Source: Gaoshiqia sp050178015
GTDB lineage: Bacteria; Bacteroidota; Bacteroidia; Bacteroidales; Prolixibacteraceae
Reading direction: 5' to 3'
DNA length: 64,000 nucleotides
NCBI GenBank assembly: GCA_050178015.1
Contig: JBFXGM010000027.1
Span: 1 to 64,000, forward strand
Shown: positions 52,882 to 62,358 of the stretch, piece after piece
Numbering within the stretch: the first letter of the stretch is position 1
Layout: each line of letters opens with the position of its first letter
Position numbers and translations under genes: made by a program
The notes under the pieces: model-generated
The model's database searches: none
What the model was told of the DNA's origin: nothing
The model's input: the letters and a program-made list of their open reading frames with translations, nothing else

Positions 52882-54336
52882 TTATGGTTCCTGTTGCATC
52901 AGCCAAACAGCTTCCTTCCGGGTACGCAGGTCAATCATCACCACCAGAGCGATAAAGCCCCAAACCGGAACAGCCGCCTTGTCGGTATCCAAAAAATTGT
53001 TCAGAAAACCGTGCGTAAAGTACGTGACCAATCCCAAGATCACCGATAGCAGCAACAACCGCTCTTCGGGCGATTTCGTCCGGGTAAAAGCTCGCAGGGC
53101 AACAGTAAATACTACGCCCAGCAACACCAGGATGCTAATTAACCCCAACAATCCCGATTCGGCCAGCGGCCCCAGGTATTCGCTGTGGGCATTGCCCGCA
53201 TCTGCCGAGTTGGTACTGATGATGGTCCGTTGTTTCGTCAACTGAAAGGGTGCGTACTGAAACATGTACGTCCCCGGCCCCCAGCCAAACACCGGCTTTT
53301 CGGCAAACATACGCACGGCACAGCTCCAGCGGTTGATGCGTTCCAGGTTCGACGCATCTGTGGTCACGTTCGTCATGGATGACACATGGCCCGCCAGGTC
53401 GGCGGATGAATCCTGCTTGTTGCGTTCGAGCAATTGCAGGATTTGTCCCTGAAAGACAAACACCGCTCCGATGAGAAGAACAAAAGAAAGGAACAGGCTG
53501 CGAAAGCGGATCTTCAGCCTGATGAACAACCAAACAACTAAGGCCGCCAGCAGGCTCAGCCAGGCTGCCCGGGTGTACGACAACACCAGCGCCAACGAGA
53601 ACAATACCAGCGCCACACCGGCCAACGAACGGTAGCGCAAGCGGAAGCTCCGGTGAAACACGACAAGGATCAGGAACGGAACAAAAAAAGCCAGCATCGC
53701 GCCATAGGAGGTGTGGTCGGTGTAAAACGGGTTCATCACAAAATGGCCGGCCTCGCGGTTGCCCAACCCAAACCCGACATGCCGGTACCAGGCATAAAAG
53801 ATCACGATCACAAACGCTGAAATATACAGACCGGCAAAGCGATAAAATTGGTTTTCACGCCGGAAAAGTTCAATAGCCAGAAAATAACAGGAAGCGATGA
53901 ACCAGAGCTTGGCCAGCCAAAACTTGAAAGAAACCAACGGCATGGTGCTGGTGAAACAGGCCACCAGTAACCAGCCCAGGTAACCGTACAGAGCGAAGCT
54001 CACCGGGTGTTTCAGGATGGCAGGGTCGAAGCCGCGATGATAGGCCAGCTTGAATACAAACAGGATGAGCATCCCGAAAAGGAGCGGCTCGGTGGGCAGG
54101 TTCAGGTCGAACGGCAGACCGTGTGCCAGCTCGTGCAACGGCACCGAAAGAGGCGTAAAAAAAGCGACAGCCAGCAACAACCCATCCATGCGGGCAACCG
54201 CCAGCCAGGAAAAAACAAAAACAACGGGAAGCAAAGCAGCCAGCAGCGTTTCTTTTACGGCCAGAAAGTAAAAATTGACCAGCAGAAACAGCGCGGACAC
54301 ACTGTAAAACCAGATTATGTGGGAACGTTCAGGCAC
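52882..54336 (-). CDS. O-antigen ligase/polymerase-like membrane protein
   Basis: This 484-residue protein has about 11 membrane segments and a large outside loop (about 310-400). The loop carries NAHSEYLGPLAESGLLGL, the signature of the Wzy/WaaL group. It would join or polymerise glycan units on the periplasmic side. It ends near efp and lies two bases after a Wzz-like gene, so the pair forms an operon. No glycosyltransferases adjoin. Confidence 0.85.
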   Translation of the reverse strand: MPERSHIIWFYSVSALFLLVNFYFLAVKETLLAALLPVVFVFSWLAVARMDGLLLAVAFFTPLSVPLHELAHGLPFDLNLPTEPLLFGMLILFVFKLAYHRGFDPAILKHPVSFALYGYLGWLLVACFTSTMPLVSFKFWLAKLWFIASCYFLAIELFRRENQFYRFAGLYISAFVIVIFYAWYRHVGFGLGNREAGHFVMNPFYTDHTSYGAMLAFFVPFLILVVFHRSFRLRYRSLAGVALVLFSLALVLSYTRAAWLSLLAALVVWLFIRLKIRFRSLFLSFVLLIGAVFVFQGQILQLLERNKQDSSADLAGHVSSMTNVTTDASNLERINRWSCAVRMFAEKPVFGWGPGTYMFQYAPFQLTKQRTIISTNSADAGNAHSEYLGPLAESGLLGLISILVLLGVVFTVALRAFTRTKSPEERLLLLSVILGLVTYFTHGFLNNFLDTDKAAVPVWGFIALVVMIDLRTRKEAVWLMQQEP

Positions 54337-54338
54337 GG

Positions 54339-55298
54339 TCAGGCCGGTTTTTGATGATTCCTGGCCCCTTCCAACAACAAGATGATAAACATAGCCATGA
54401 ATTCTGCGGCCATAAAACTAATCAGGACAATCAACCAGCGGATGGGCCAGGCTTTTTTGTCGGCCGGGAATGGTTCCTCCGCGACCATGGTGTAGCTTTC
54501 CGTCAAATTTGCCAGCCTCAGGGTTTTGTCGAGCAAGCTGCTGATGGTGTCGCGCCGGGATTCCAGCGCCCGCATCTCGCCTTCGTACCGGTGAAATTCG
54601 CCCCCTTTTTCGGCCAGGTTATCCAGTTTTTGTTGAATATCACTTATCGCCCGCGGGGAGGCGCCGCGTGCCAAAGCATCGGTATAGCCCAGTGTAAGCT
54701 GCTGAGTTTGGCTTTCATAGTCCAACAAGCCGTACGTTTTACGCAGGGTTTCCATTTGGGTCGACAGCGAGTCGATGGCGGAACGTTTTCGCTCCAGATC
54801 ACGGGCATACGAGTTGGCCCGTTCCACATACTTCTGCCTGTTCTGGGCCACCATTTTCCGGTTGTAAAAAGCGATCAACGAATCCACCATGCTGCAGGCC
54901 GTTTGCGGATCAGCATCCAGCACGGTCAGTTCAACAGTTTCGTATGTCGTTTTTTTACAGGAGACATGGTCATCATACTCCCGCAATACCTTCGTTTGAA
55001 AATGAGGTTCTTCCGGATCCACCCGATACCGGGCAGCCAAATCAAACGCGCTGATCATCTGCCGTTTAATGTCGTTTGAATTGATGATCTCCAGCAACTG
55101 TTCACTGCGCGATTCTTCCGAAAACGAGCGTGTATTGATTGGGTACAAGCGTGCTGTCGATCGGTATAGCGGCGTGAGAAAATAAGGCGATGAAAACAAA
55201 GCAGCCAGCAACACGGCAAGCAGCCCAATAACGGCCAGGTGAACTTTCCACTTCCACACGACTGCGACCAGCGATTGGTTGTTAAACAGGTTTTGCAT
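54339..55298 (-). CDS. Wzz-like chain-length determinant protein
   Basis: This 319-residue protein has two membrane segments (about 15-38 and 285-308) that flank a periplasmic coiled-coil part (about 150-260). The N-terminal region PYFLTPLYRSTARLYPIN fits the Wzz/GNVR fold. No tyrosine kinase domain is present. Start 55298 (MQNLFNNQSLV) is preferred to 55370, which would overlap tyrS. It precedes the ligase-like gene by two bases and probably sets chain length for it. Confidence 0.8.
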   Translation of the reverse strand: MQNLFNNQSLVAVVWKWKVHLAVIGLLAVLLAALFSSPYFLTPLYRSTARLYPINTRSFSEESRSEQLLEIINSNDIKRQMISAFDLAARYRVDPEEPHFQTKVLREYDDHVSCKKTTYETVELTVLDADPQTACSMVDSLIAFYNRKMVAQNRQKYVERANSYARDLERKRSAIDSLSTQMETLRKTYGLLDYESQTQQLTLGYTDALARGASPRAISDIQQKLDNLAEKGGEFHRYEGEMRALESRRDTISSLLDKTLRLANLTESYTMVAEEPFPADKKAWPIRWLIVLISFMAAEFMAMFIILLLEGARNHQKPA

Positions 55299-55370
55299 AA
55301 GGCAGGCTTCAGGTTTGGTTGGTTGGCAACAAGCAAGCCCCAGCCGGAACCAGGACTTGCCGTCAGACAT

Positions 55371-56663
55371 TTATTCGGCAATCAGCAGAAAATAATTTTT
55401 CTTGCCTTTTTGTACCAACAGGTATTTTCCGCCAATCAAGTAGTCAGCAGTCACCACCAGTTCCTGGTCGCCAATCTTATCTTTGTTGATGCTCAAGCCA
55501 TTTCCTTTTATGGTACGGCGCAATTCGCCTTTCGACGGGAAAACCGCCGTATGGTCGGCCAACAGGTCCACCACATGTACACCGGCTTCGAGGGCTGTTT
55601 TGGCCACTGTAAATTGAGGAACACCCTCAAAAACCGACAGGAAAGTGGCTTCATCCAACTTACGGAGCGTTTCGGCAGTTCCGCTGCCAAACAGGATTTG
55701 CGAGGCTTCCACCGCCATATCATAGTCGGCACGCGAATGCACCATCACCGTCACCTCTTCGGCCAGTTTCTTCTGCAACTCGCGCAGGTGGGGCGCTTCC
55801 TGATGCTTGGCCACCAGCTGTTCCACTTCGTCCTGGTTCAGCAAGGTGAATATTTTGATGTACCGTTCGGCATCCTCATCCGAAGTATTCAGCCAAAACT
55901 GGTAGAATTTGTAGGGCGAAGTGAGTTTGGCATCCAGCCACACGTTGCCCGACTCGGTTTTACCGAATTTGGTGCCGTCGGCTTTGGTGATCAGCGGACA
56001 GGTGAGCGCGAACGCTTCCCCACCCTCTTTGCGGCGGATTAGTTCGGTGCCCGTGGTAATGTTTCCCCATTGGTCGGAACCGCCCATTTGCAGCTTGCAG
56101 CCTTTGGTGCGGTACAGGTGAAGGAAGTCGGTCCCTTGCACCAGCTGGTACGAAAACTCGGTGAACGACATCCCTGTTTTGGCCTCTTCGCCCAGGCGCT
56201 TTTTCACGCTGTCCTTCGACATCATGTAATTCACCGTGATGTGCTTCCCAATGTCGCGGATAAAATCCAGGAAACTGTATTCCTTCATCCAGTCGTAATT
56301 ATTCACCAGCTCGGCAGCGTTCGGGGCATCCGACTCAAAGTCGAGGAAGCGGGCCAGCTGCGCTTTCAAGCAGGCCTCATTATGGCGAAGGGTAGTCTCG
56401 TCGAGCAGGTTGCGTTCCTGCGATTTCCCCGAGGGGTCGCCAATCATACCGGTAGCGCCACCCACCAGCGCGATGGGTTTGTGCCCGGCCAACTGAAAAT
56501 GCTTCAACATCATCACGCCTACCAGGTGGCCAATATGCAGTGAGTCCGCAGTCGGGTCAATCCCGACATAGGCTGTAGTTATTTCTTTATCCAATTGTTC
56601 TTTTGTTCCCGGCATGATGTCGTGGATCATGCCCCTCCAGCCAAGTTCGTCAACAAAATTCAT
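55371..56663 (-). CDS. tyrS: Tyrosyl-tRNA synthetase
   Basis: This 430-residue class I synthetase has the HIGH motif at 43-46 (LHIGH) and KFGKT in place of KMSKS near 230. The tyrosine pocket residues in YVGIDPTADSL and the C-terminal S4-like RNA domain (KGELRRTIKGNGLSIN) are present. Length is normal. A -7 box lies upstream. Confidence 0.97.
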   Translation of the reverse strand: MNFVDELGWRGMIHDIMPGTKEQLDKEITTAYVGIDPTADSLHIGHLVGVMMLKHFQLAGHKPIALVGGATGMIGDPSGKSQERNLLDETTLRHNEACLKAQLARFLDFESDAPNAAELVNNYDWMKEYSFLDFIRDIGKHITVNYMMSKDSVKKRLGEEAKTGMSFTEFSYQLVQGTDFLHLYRTKGCKLQMGGSDQWGNITTGTELIRRKEGGEAFALTCPLITKADGTKFGKTESGNVWLDAKLTSPYKFYQFWLNTSDEDAERYIKIFTLLNQDEVEQLVAKHQEAPHLRELQKKLAEEVTVMVHSRADYDMAVEASQILFGSGTAETLRKLDEATFLSVFEGVPQFTVAKTALEAGVHVVDLLADHTAVFPSKGELRRTIKGNGLSINKDKIGDQELVVTADYLIGGKYLLVQKGKKNYFLLIAE

Positions 56664-56763
56664 GTGTTTCTATTTGAGTTAATTCAGATCCGGTTCCGGT
56701 TAAAATGGCCGTCTTCCCGTTGAAAAGGTTGAGCAACAGGCCACCGCTTCCGGTAAGTTGCGG

Positions 56764-56771
56764 CAAAGATA
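56764..56771 (-). promoter_or_regulatory. -7 promoter box of tyrS
   Basis: The minus strand reads TATCTTTG, matching TAnnTTTG, about 100 bases before the tyrS start and just past the cvpA stop. Confidence 0.45.
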
Positions 56772-56785
56772 TAAATTACTTATTT

Positions 56786-57325
56786 CTAAGCCACCTTTTC
56801 CGTTTCATCGGAGCGGTTTTCCTTAAGCGGCAAACCAGCTTCATCCCAAAAATTTAAGAACGGCAGCAAAGTAGGCACCAGGCTTTTCAGCGGCTCATAC
56901 ACCCGTGAGGCTTCTTTGTCTTCCTGCGGGATCAGGTGCGAACGTTCGTCAACCTGGTCAAAAATAACCAGCAGGATACTTAGAATGACAGCTGTTTTCA
57001 CAATCCCGAACAGGAGCCCGGCCAGGTGATTGATAAACCCCAGGGCCAGGGCCTGAGCAAGGTGGTCGAGTGCGTTGCCCAGAATATGAACAACCACAAC
57101 AATCAGGATGAAGGTGATGAAAAACGCGATCAAGCCCAAATGTTCCGGCTGATAATCAAATGTTTCGCGGATATAGCCCGCGGTAAAGTGAGAAAAATGG
57201 ATGGCGCCCCACACCCCGAGCACCAGGGCAGCCAGCGAGGCCAACTCAACAATGAAGCCCTTGCTAAAGCCGCGAAAAGCCGCGATAACGAGCAGGATAC
57301 CCAGAATAATGTCAATGTAATTCAT
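56786..57325 (-). CDS. CvpA-family membrane protein
   Basis: This 179-residue inner-membrane protein has four membrane segments and the family start DIILGILLVIAAFRGFSKGF (4-23). CvpA relatives are linked to colicin V production, purine operons and envelope stress in other bacteria. The role here is not known. The C-terminus is hydrophilic. The divergent GH3 gene starts 258 bases away. That gap has no gene, only a weak TAATTTCG box near 57550. Confidence 0.88.
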   Translation of the reverse strand: MNYIDIILGILLVIAAFRGFSKGFIVELASLAALVLGVWGAIHFSHFTAGYIRETFDYQPEHLGLIAFFITFILIVVVVHILGNALDHLAQALALGFINHLAGLLFGIVKTAVILSILLVIFDQVDERSHLIPQEDKEASRVYEPLKSLVPTLLPFLNFWDEAGLPLKENRSDETEKVA

Positions 57326-57583
57326 ATGTATGCAGCAACTTAAAATATTTTTTCAAAATCCGGTACAGCCAGTCTCCGATCCTGACCATCCTCGCGCTCC
57401 CCGACCGTAAAAAGCCAGACTGAAATCGCTGTCCGGCTTACAACGAGTAAAAGTAAAAAATATTTCCCGCATCCCTCGCCGGAAGTGATTCTGCCTGCCA
57501 TTTTGTGAAATTTTCAAAAATAGAAGCTGCCATTTGTCCGAAAACACTAATTTCGTTGAATCTGAAAAAAACAAAACACCGCC

Positions 57584-59101
57584 ATGCCGATTATCAATTC
57601 GATCATTAACTGGGTAAATTTCAAGCGGATTTACGAAATCGACCTGTTCAAAAAACACCCCATCGACGCCCAGCGGGAAGTTCTTTTTGACCTGTTGGAT
57701 GAAGCAAAAGATACGGAATGGGGAAAGAAATATGATTTTAAATCGATTACCCGCGAAGAAGAATTTAAAAACCGGCTCCCGGTACAGCGCTACGAAGATT
57801 TTGCCCCGGATATTGAACGGATGATGAAAGGCGAGCGCAACCTGCTCTGGCCCGGCGAAATCAAGTGGTTTGCCAAATCATCGGGTACCACCAACGATAA
57901 AAGTAAATTTATCCCTGTCAGCAAGCAGTCGCTCGAAGATGTTCACTTCCGCGGCATCCGCGACGTGTTTGCCATTTACCTGAAGAACAACCCTGAATCG
58001 GGCGTGTTGTTCGGTAAAACCCTCACGCTGGGCGGGAGCCACCAGGTGAGCAACTTCAACAACAACTCCTACTTTGGCGACCTGTCGGCCATCCTCATCG
58101 AGAACACCCCCTTCTGGTCGGAGTTTTACCGGACCCCGCCCGCCGAGGTGGCCCTGATTGGCGAATTCGAAGAAAAGGTGGAGAAAATTATTGCCCAGGC
58201 ACGCAACGAGAATGTAACCTCCCTGGCCGGTGTGCCTTCGTGGTACCTGGTCTTGTTGCGCAGGGTGCTCGAAGCCACCGGCAAGAACAACATACTGGAG
58301 GTGTGGCCCAACCTGGAAGTGTTCATCCACGGGGGCATCAAGTTTGACCCTTACAAAGAGCAATATCAGAAACTGATCCCCTCGGAGCGAATGAACTACA
58401 TGGAAACCTACAATGCTTCGGAAGGTTTTTTTGCCATTCAGGACAACCCCGACAGCGACGACATGTTACTGATGCTGGATTACGGCATCTATTACGAATT
58501 TATCCCGATGGACCATTTTCACGAAGAAAATCCGCCGTGCCTGTCGCTCGACGAGGTGGAAACCGGTAAAAACTACGCGCTGGTAATTAGCACAAACGGG
58601 GGACTGTGGCGCTACCTGATTGGCGACACGGTGCGTTTCACATCGAAAAGGCCCTTCAAGCTAAAAATTACCGGGCGCACCAAACATTACATCAATGCTT
58701 TTGGCGAGGAGCTGATTGTGGACAATGCCGAGGAGGCGCTGAACGTGGCCTGCCACCGAACCCATGCCACCATTCGCGATTATACGGCCGGCCCGGTGTT
58801 TATGGGCGAAAACCAAAAAGGCGCCCACCAGTGGATCATCGAGTTTGACCAGGAACCGGATGACCTGGAGCACTTTGTATCGGTACTTGACGGCACCCTG
58901 AAAACGCTCAATTCGGATTATGAGGCCAAACGCCACAAAAGCATCACCCTCGACCGCCCGGAGGTGATTGTTGCCCGCAAAGGGTTGTTTTATACCTGGA
59001 TGAAACATCGCGGCAAGCTCGGCGGTCAAAATAAAATCCCGCGTTTGTCGAACGACCGGAAATACCTGGACGAATTGCTCGACCTTCAAAAAAGAATGTA
59101 A
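57584..59101 (+). CDS. GH3-family acyl-acid amido synthetase-like protein
   Basis: This 505-residue adenylate-forming enzyme is related to plant GH3 auxin-conjugating proteins. The ATP loop is SSGTTNDKSKF (99-109), METYNASEGFF lies near 280-290, and the C-terminal domain has KITGRTKHYINAFGEELI. It would activate a carboxylic acid as the AMP ester and transfer it to an amine. In plants the products are amino-acid conjugates, but the bacterial substrate is unknown. It lies before a deoxynucleoside kinase, which has its own promoter. Confidence 0.88.
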   Translation: MPIINSIINWVNFKRIYEIDLFKKHPIDAQREVLFDLLDEAKDTEWGKKYDFKSITREEEFKNRLPVQRYEDFAPDIERMMKGERNLLWPGEIKWFAKSSGTTNDKSKFIPVSKQSLEDVHFRGIRDVFAIYLKNNPESGVLFGKTLTLGGSHQVSNFNNNSYFGDLSAILIENTPFWSEFYRTPPAEVALIGEFEEKVEKIIAQARNENVTSLAGVPSWYLVLLRRVLEATGKNNILEVWPNLEVFIHGGIKFDPYKEQYQKLIPSERMNYMETYNASEGFFAIQDNPDSDDMLLMLDYGIYYEFIPMDHFHEENPPCLSLDEVETGKNYALVISTNGGLWRYLIGDTVRFTSKRPFKLKITGRTKHYINAFGEELIVDNAEEALNVACHRTHATIRDYTAGPVFMGENQKGAHQWIIEFDQEPDDLEHFVSVLDGTLKTLNSDYEAKRHKSITLDRPEVIVARKGLFYTWMKHRGKLGGQNKIPRLSNDRKYLDELLDLQKRM

Positions 59102-59129
59102 AGCATGGAGCCGGGAACACCGCAATCGT

Positions 59130-59137
59130 TAAATTTG
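59130..59137 (+). promoter_or_regulatory. -7 promoter box of deoxynucleoside kinase
   Basis: TAAATTTG matches TAnnTTTG, 28 bases before the ATG at 59166. Confidence 0.45.
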
Positions 59138-59165
59138 TACGTTAATTCAAACTAAAATATCAGAC

Positions 59166-59780
59166 ATGCACATAGCTGTTGCAGGAAACATTGGCGCCGG
59201 AAAGACCACCCTGACCGGACTTCTGGCCAAACATTACGGGTGGAAACCCCATTACGAAGACGTGGATGAAAACCCCTACCTGAATGATTTTTATGAAGAT
59301 ATGCAGCGCTGGTCCTTCAACCTGCAAATTTACTTTCTGAACAGTCGCTTCAACCAGGTGCTCAACATTCAGCGTTCGGGCGAAACAGTCATCCAGGACC
59401 GGACCATTTATGAAGATGCCGAGATTTTTGCGCCCAACCTGCACGCCATGGGGCTGATGTCAACGCGCGATTTTCAGAATTACTCCAGCCTCTTCCAGTT
59501 GATGAGCAAGCTGGTAGAGGCACCCGACCTGATGATTTACCTGCGTGCCAGCGTACCAACCCTGGTCAACCAAATCCAGCAGCGTGGCCGCGAATACGAA
59601 AATTCCATCCGGCTCGATTACCTGAAACAACTCAACGAACGCTACGAAGCCTGGATCAGCCGCTACAAGGCAGGCAAGCTACTGATCGTCAATGTCGATA
59701 AAATCGACATCACCAACAACCCTGAAGACCTGAGCAGTGTGATCGATAAAATTGACGCGCAGCTACACGGTCTGTTTTAG
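59166..59780 (+). CDS. Deoxynucleoside kinase
   Basis: This 204-residue kinase phosphorylates deoxynucleosides for salvage. It shows the P-loop GNIGAGKTT (7-15), the base-binding DRTIYEDAEIF (79-89) and the LID region RGREYENSI. Specificity (dA/dG or dC) is not certain. Its stop codon overlaps that of the PfkB-type kinase on the other strand, which also acts on nucleosides. Confidence 0.9.
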   Translation: MHIAVAGNIGAGKTTLTGLLAKHYGWKPHYEDVDENPYLNDFYEDMQRWSFNLQIYFLNSRFNQVLNIQRSGETVIQDRTIYEDAEIFAPNLHAMGLMSTRDFQNYSSLFQLMSKLVEAPDLMIYLRASVPTLVNQIQQRGREYENSIRLDYLKQLNERYEAWISRYKAGKLLIVNVDKIDITNNPEDLSSVIDKIDAQLHGLF

Positions 59781-60775
59781 CCGCGCATCCGCTGTACTTC
59801 AGCCAGCAGTTGGGGCCAATCCGCATCGGGGATTTTGGCCCCGATTGTTTGAATGACTTTACTGGCCAACAGCGAACCCAGCTTTCCGCAACTTGCCAGG
59901 TCGAAATTATTGGCCAGGCCATACAAAAATCCCGAAGCGTAAACATCGCCTGCCCCGGTGGTGTCAATGCTGTTCACCTGAGGGGTTTCCACCTTCACAA
60001 ACTCGTTGCCCGAGCGGACCAGCGAACCTTCCCGGCCAATTTTCACCACGGCAATTTCACATTCGCCGGCCAGTTGCGCCAAAGCTGTCGCAGGTTCCAG
60101 GTCGGTATAGGCGCGGGCTTCCTCTTCATTGGCAAAAACGATATCCACATAATCGGCGATCAACTTTTTCAGAAAATCCAGGTTGGCCTCTACCACATTG
60201 AAACTGGCCAGGTCGAGCGATATCTTCAGGCCGTGTTTTTTAGCCAGCTTTAGCAAGCCCTCAATCAGCTGGTGGTTAAAAACCAGGTAACCTTCCACAT
60301 GCAGATAATCGTAAGGCGCGAAAACAGCCTCCGGAAGATCGTCCACGGTCAACTCACTGGCTGCGCCCAGATAGGTGCCAAAAGTGCGTTCCGAATCGGG
60401 GCTGATCAGCGTGGCCGCTTTCCCGGTGGGGATGGCGCTGTAAAAAAGGTGTGGCGTGATGTGCAGCTTCTCGAATTCAGACTTGAAGAAACGCCCCATC
60501 TCATCATCGCTGATCTTTCCGACAAATCCGGTCAATCCGCCCAGTTGGGCAATGCCGCGGATGGTGTTGGCTGCCGAGCCCCCGGTTTCAAAACTACGGT
60601 CCAAACGGGCTGTCGAATCCAGGATCTGCTGCGACAGGGCAGCGTCCACCAGGGTCATACTGCCTTTGGGCAGGTTAAACGAACCGAGCAGCTGGTCGTT
60701 TTCCAGCTGAACCAGCACATCCACCAGGGCGCTTCCAACGCCGACGATCTTTTTTTGATTGATTTCGTTGTTCAT
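59777..60775 (-). CDS. PfkB-family kinase, adenosine-kinase-like
   Basis: This is a 332-residue ribokinase-fold enzyme. It has the N-terminal GVGSALVDVLVQL, the anion hole and catalytic base in DTTGAGDVYASGF (about 263-275), and the ETGGSAANTIRGIA motif (64-77) found in adenosine and related nucleoside kinases. It would convert adenosine to AMP, although other nucleosides or sugars are possible. The stop codons of the two convergent kinases overlap by four bases, so there is no space for a terminator. Confidence 0.85.
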   Translation of the reverse strand: MNNEINQKKIVGVGSALVDVLVQLENDQLLGSFNLPKGSMTLVDAALSQQILDSTARLDRSFETGGSAANTIRGIAQLGGLTGFVGKISDDEMGRFFKSEFEKLHITPHLFYSAIPTGKAATLISPDSERTFGTYLGAASELTVDDLPEAVFAPYDYLHVEGYLVFNHQLIEGLLKLAKKHGLKISLDLASFNVVEANLDFLKKLIADYVDIVFANEEEARAYTDLEPATALAQLAGECEIAVVKIGREGSLVRSGNEFVKVETPQVNSIDTTGAGDVYASGFLYGLANNFDLASCGKLGSLLASKVIQTIGAKIPDADWPQLLAEVQRMRG

Positions 60776-61012
60776 CCAATTTTATTTTCGGGTGCAGGTC
60801 TTGCACGTTGTATCATTATTCCGGACAGGCAGTGGTCCGCGGCATCGCGGCATCCATCTCCTACCGGTTTCCGGCTGTAAAAATAATGAAATCATTATTG
60901 CCCGGTAAAATATATTCCGTCCACACTGTACTTCGATGCATCACGGCCACATATTTCTCCCTACCCATATTTGATCCCTGAATGACAACCAATTGACACA
61001 TTCCCCCTTCGA

Positions 61013-62329
61013 TTAAATACCGCTGAAGTCCACCTGATTGAACAGCAGCGACGGTGTTTGCCAACTCGACAGCAGATACGGGTCGTTGCCCACCTCGGCC
61101 AGGGCCATCCACAATTCCTTCATGTTCCCGCTGATGTTCATCTCCGAAACAGGCTGAACAACCTCACCGTTTTCGACCAGGAAGCCATCTATCCCGTACG
61201 AAAAATCGCCGGTCGATCCATTCGTATTTCCGCCATTAAAGCCGGTCACCAGGATGCCGTTGTTCATGGCTTTTATCAGTTCGGCCAGGTTGTTGTTTCC
61301 GGTTTCGAACACCAGGTTGGTGGTTTCACCCGAGGTGGGCGCCATGTGCAGCTTTTTACCATAGTAGGTATCGATGAAATAAGTACTCAGCACGCCCTTG
61401 TCAAACACAACGCGTTTTTGGGCGGCCAGCCCTTCATTGTCGAACAGCCGCGAGCCATGCCCGCCAACAATAAAGGGATCATCGGTCAGCATCAGTTTTT
61501 CGGAGGCTACCCGCTCACCGATCTTATCAATCAGGAAGGAGTTTTTTTGCTGGATGCTGTAGCCATTCAAGGCATTGATCAGCGGGCTGAACAAGCGCCC
61601 CACCGCCCGGTTCTCCACAATCATGTTGTACTTGCCGGAATTGATTTTCGTCTGTCCGATTTTCTTCAGCGCACGTTCCAGGGCCGTGGCGCCAATTCCC
61701 GATTTCACCAGCTTATCAAACAAAATGGCCCGTTCCGACCAGCCTTCACTGGGACGGGCATCGCCACCGTTCACCGATACCGATGCCGAAAGGCCAAAGG
61801 TGCTGCGTTCACTGTCGCCACTGAAACCATTGCTGGTCACCATCACCACATTGTTGGTATAGTCCGAATAGCCGGCTGTCACCGAAATGATGCGGTCGTC
61901 CTTCTTCCATACTTCGTTTTCCACCTGAAAAGCCAACTCCACTTTGGTGGCCGGGTCAAGCTGGTCGTATCCGCGATCCACTGTTTTCAGATCGGCCCCG
62001 TCGCCTTTATAGTACAAAGACGGCTCGGGCAGCGAGCGGAACGGGTCCGCCGACAGGTAGCGGGTACCGGCAATCGCCTGTTCAATAAAGCGGGCCAGCT
62101 CCGTCTGATCGAGCCGGTTGGTGCTGTGTGCCGAGTATTTACCTTCGACATACAGGCGGATAGTCAGGCCGCTTTGAATGGCTTCTTTCAGCGTGTCGAT
62201 TTTCTGTTCGCGCACATCCACCTGACTGCTTTTACTTTGTGCAATGGAAATGGAAACCTGGTCGGCGCCGTGATCCAGCGCATGTTGCATGGCCCAGTTG
62301 GCCAGACTGTATTTTTCTTCTTTTGTCAT
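61013..62329 (-). CDS. TldE/PmbA-family protein
   Basis: This 438-residue partner of TldD has the TldE fold with SGDSERSTFGLSASVSVNGG and FSYGIDGFLVENGEVVQPV. It lacks the HExxxH zinc motif, as usual for TldE, and has no signal peptide. In E. coli TldD and TldE form a protease that acts on unfolded peptides such as the microcin B17 precursor. It lies 29 bases after tldD. A 237-base gap without a gene separates it from the PfkB gene. Confidence 0.92.
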   Translation of the reverse strand: MTKEEKYSLANWAMQHALDHGADQVSISIAQSKSSQVDVREQKIDTLKEAIQSGLTIRLYVEGKYSAHSTNRLDQTELARFIEQAIAGTRYLSADPFRSLPEPSLYYKGDGADLKTVDRGYDQLDPATKVELAFQVENEVWKKDDRIISVTAGYSDYTNNVVMVTSNGFSGDSERSTFGLSASVSVNGGDARPSEGWSERAILFDKLVKSGIGATALERALKKIGQTKINSGKYNMIVENRAVGRLFSPLINALNGYSIQQKNSFLIDKIGERVASEKLMLTDDPFIVGGHGSRLFDNEGLAAQKRVVFDKGVLSTYFIDTYYGKKLHMAPTSGETTNLVFETGNNNLAELIKAMNNGILVTGFNGGNTNGSTGDFSYGIDGFLVENGEVVQPVSEMNISGNMKELWMALAEVGNDPYLLSSWQTPSLLFNQVDFSGI

Positions 62330-62358
62330 GTTATTTCAATTTTCAAATCGATCATGAA

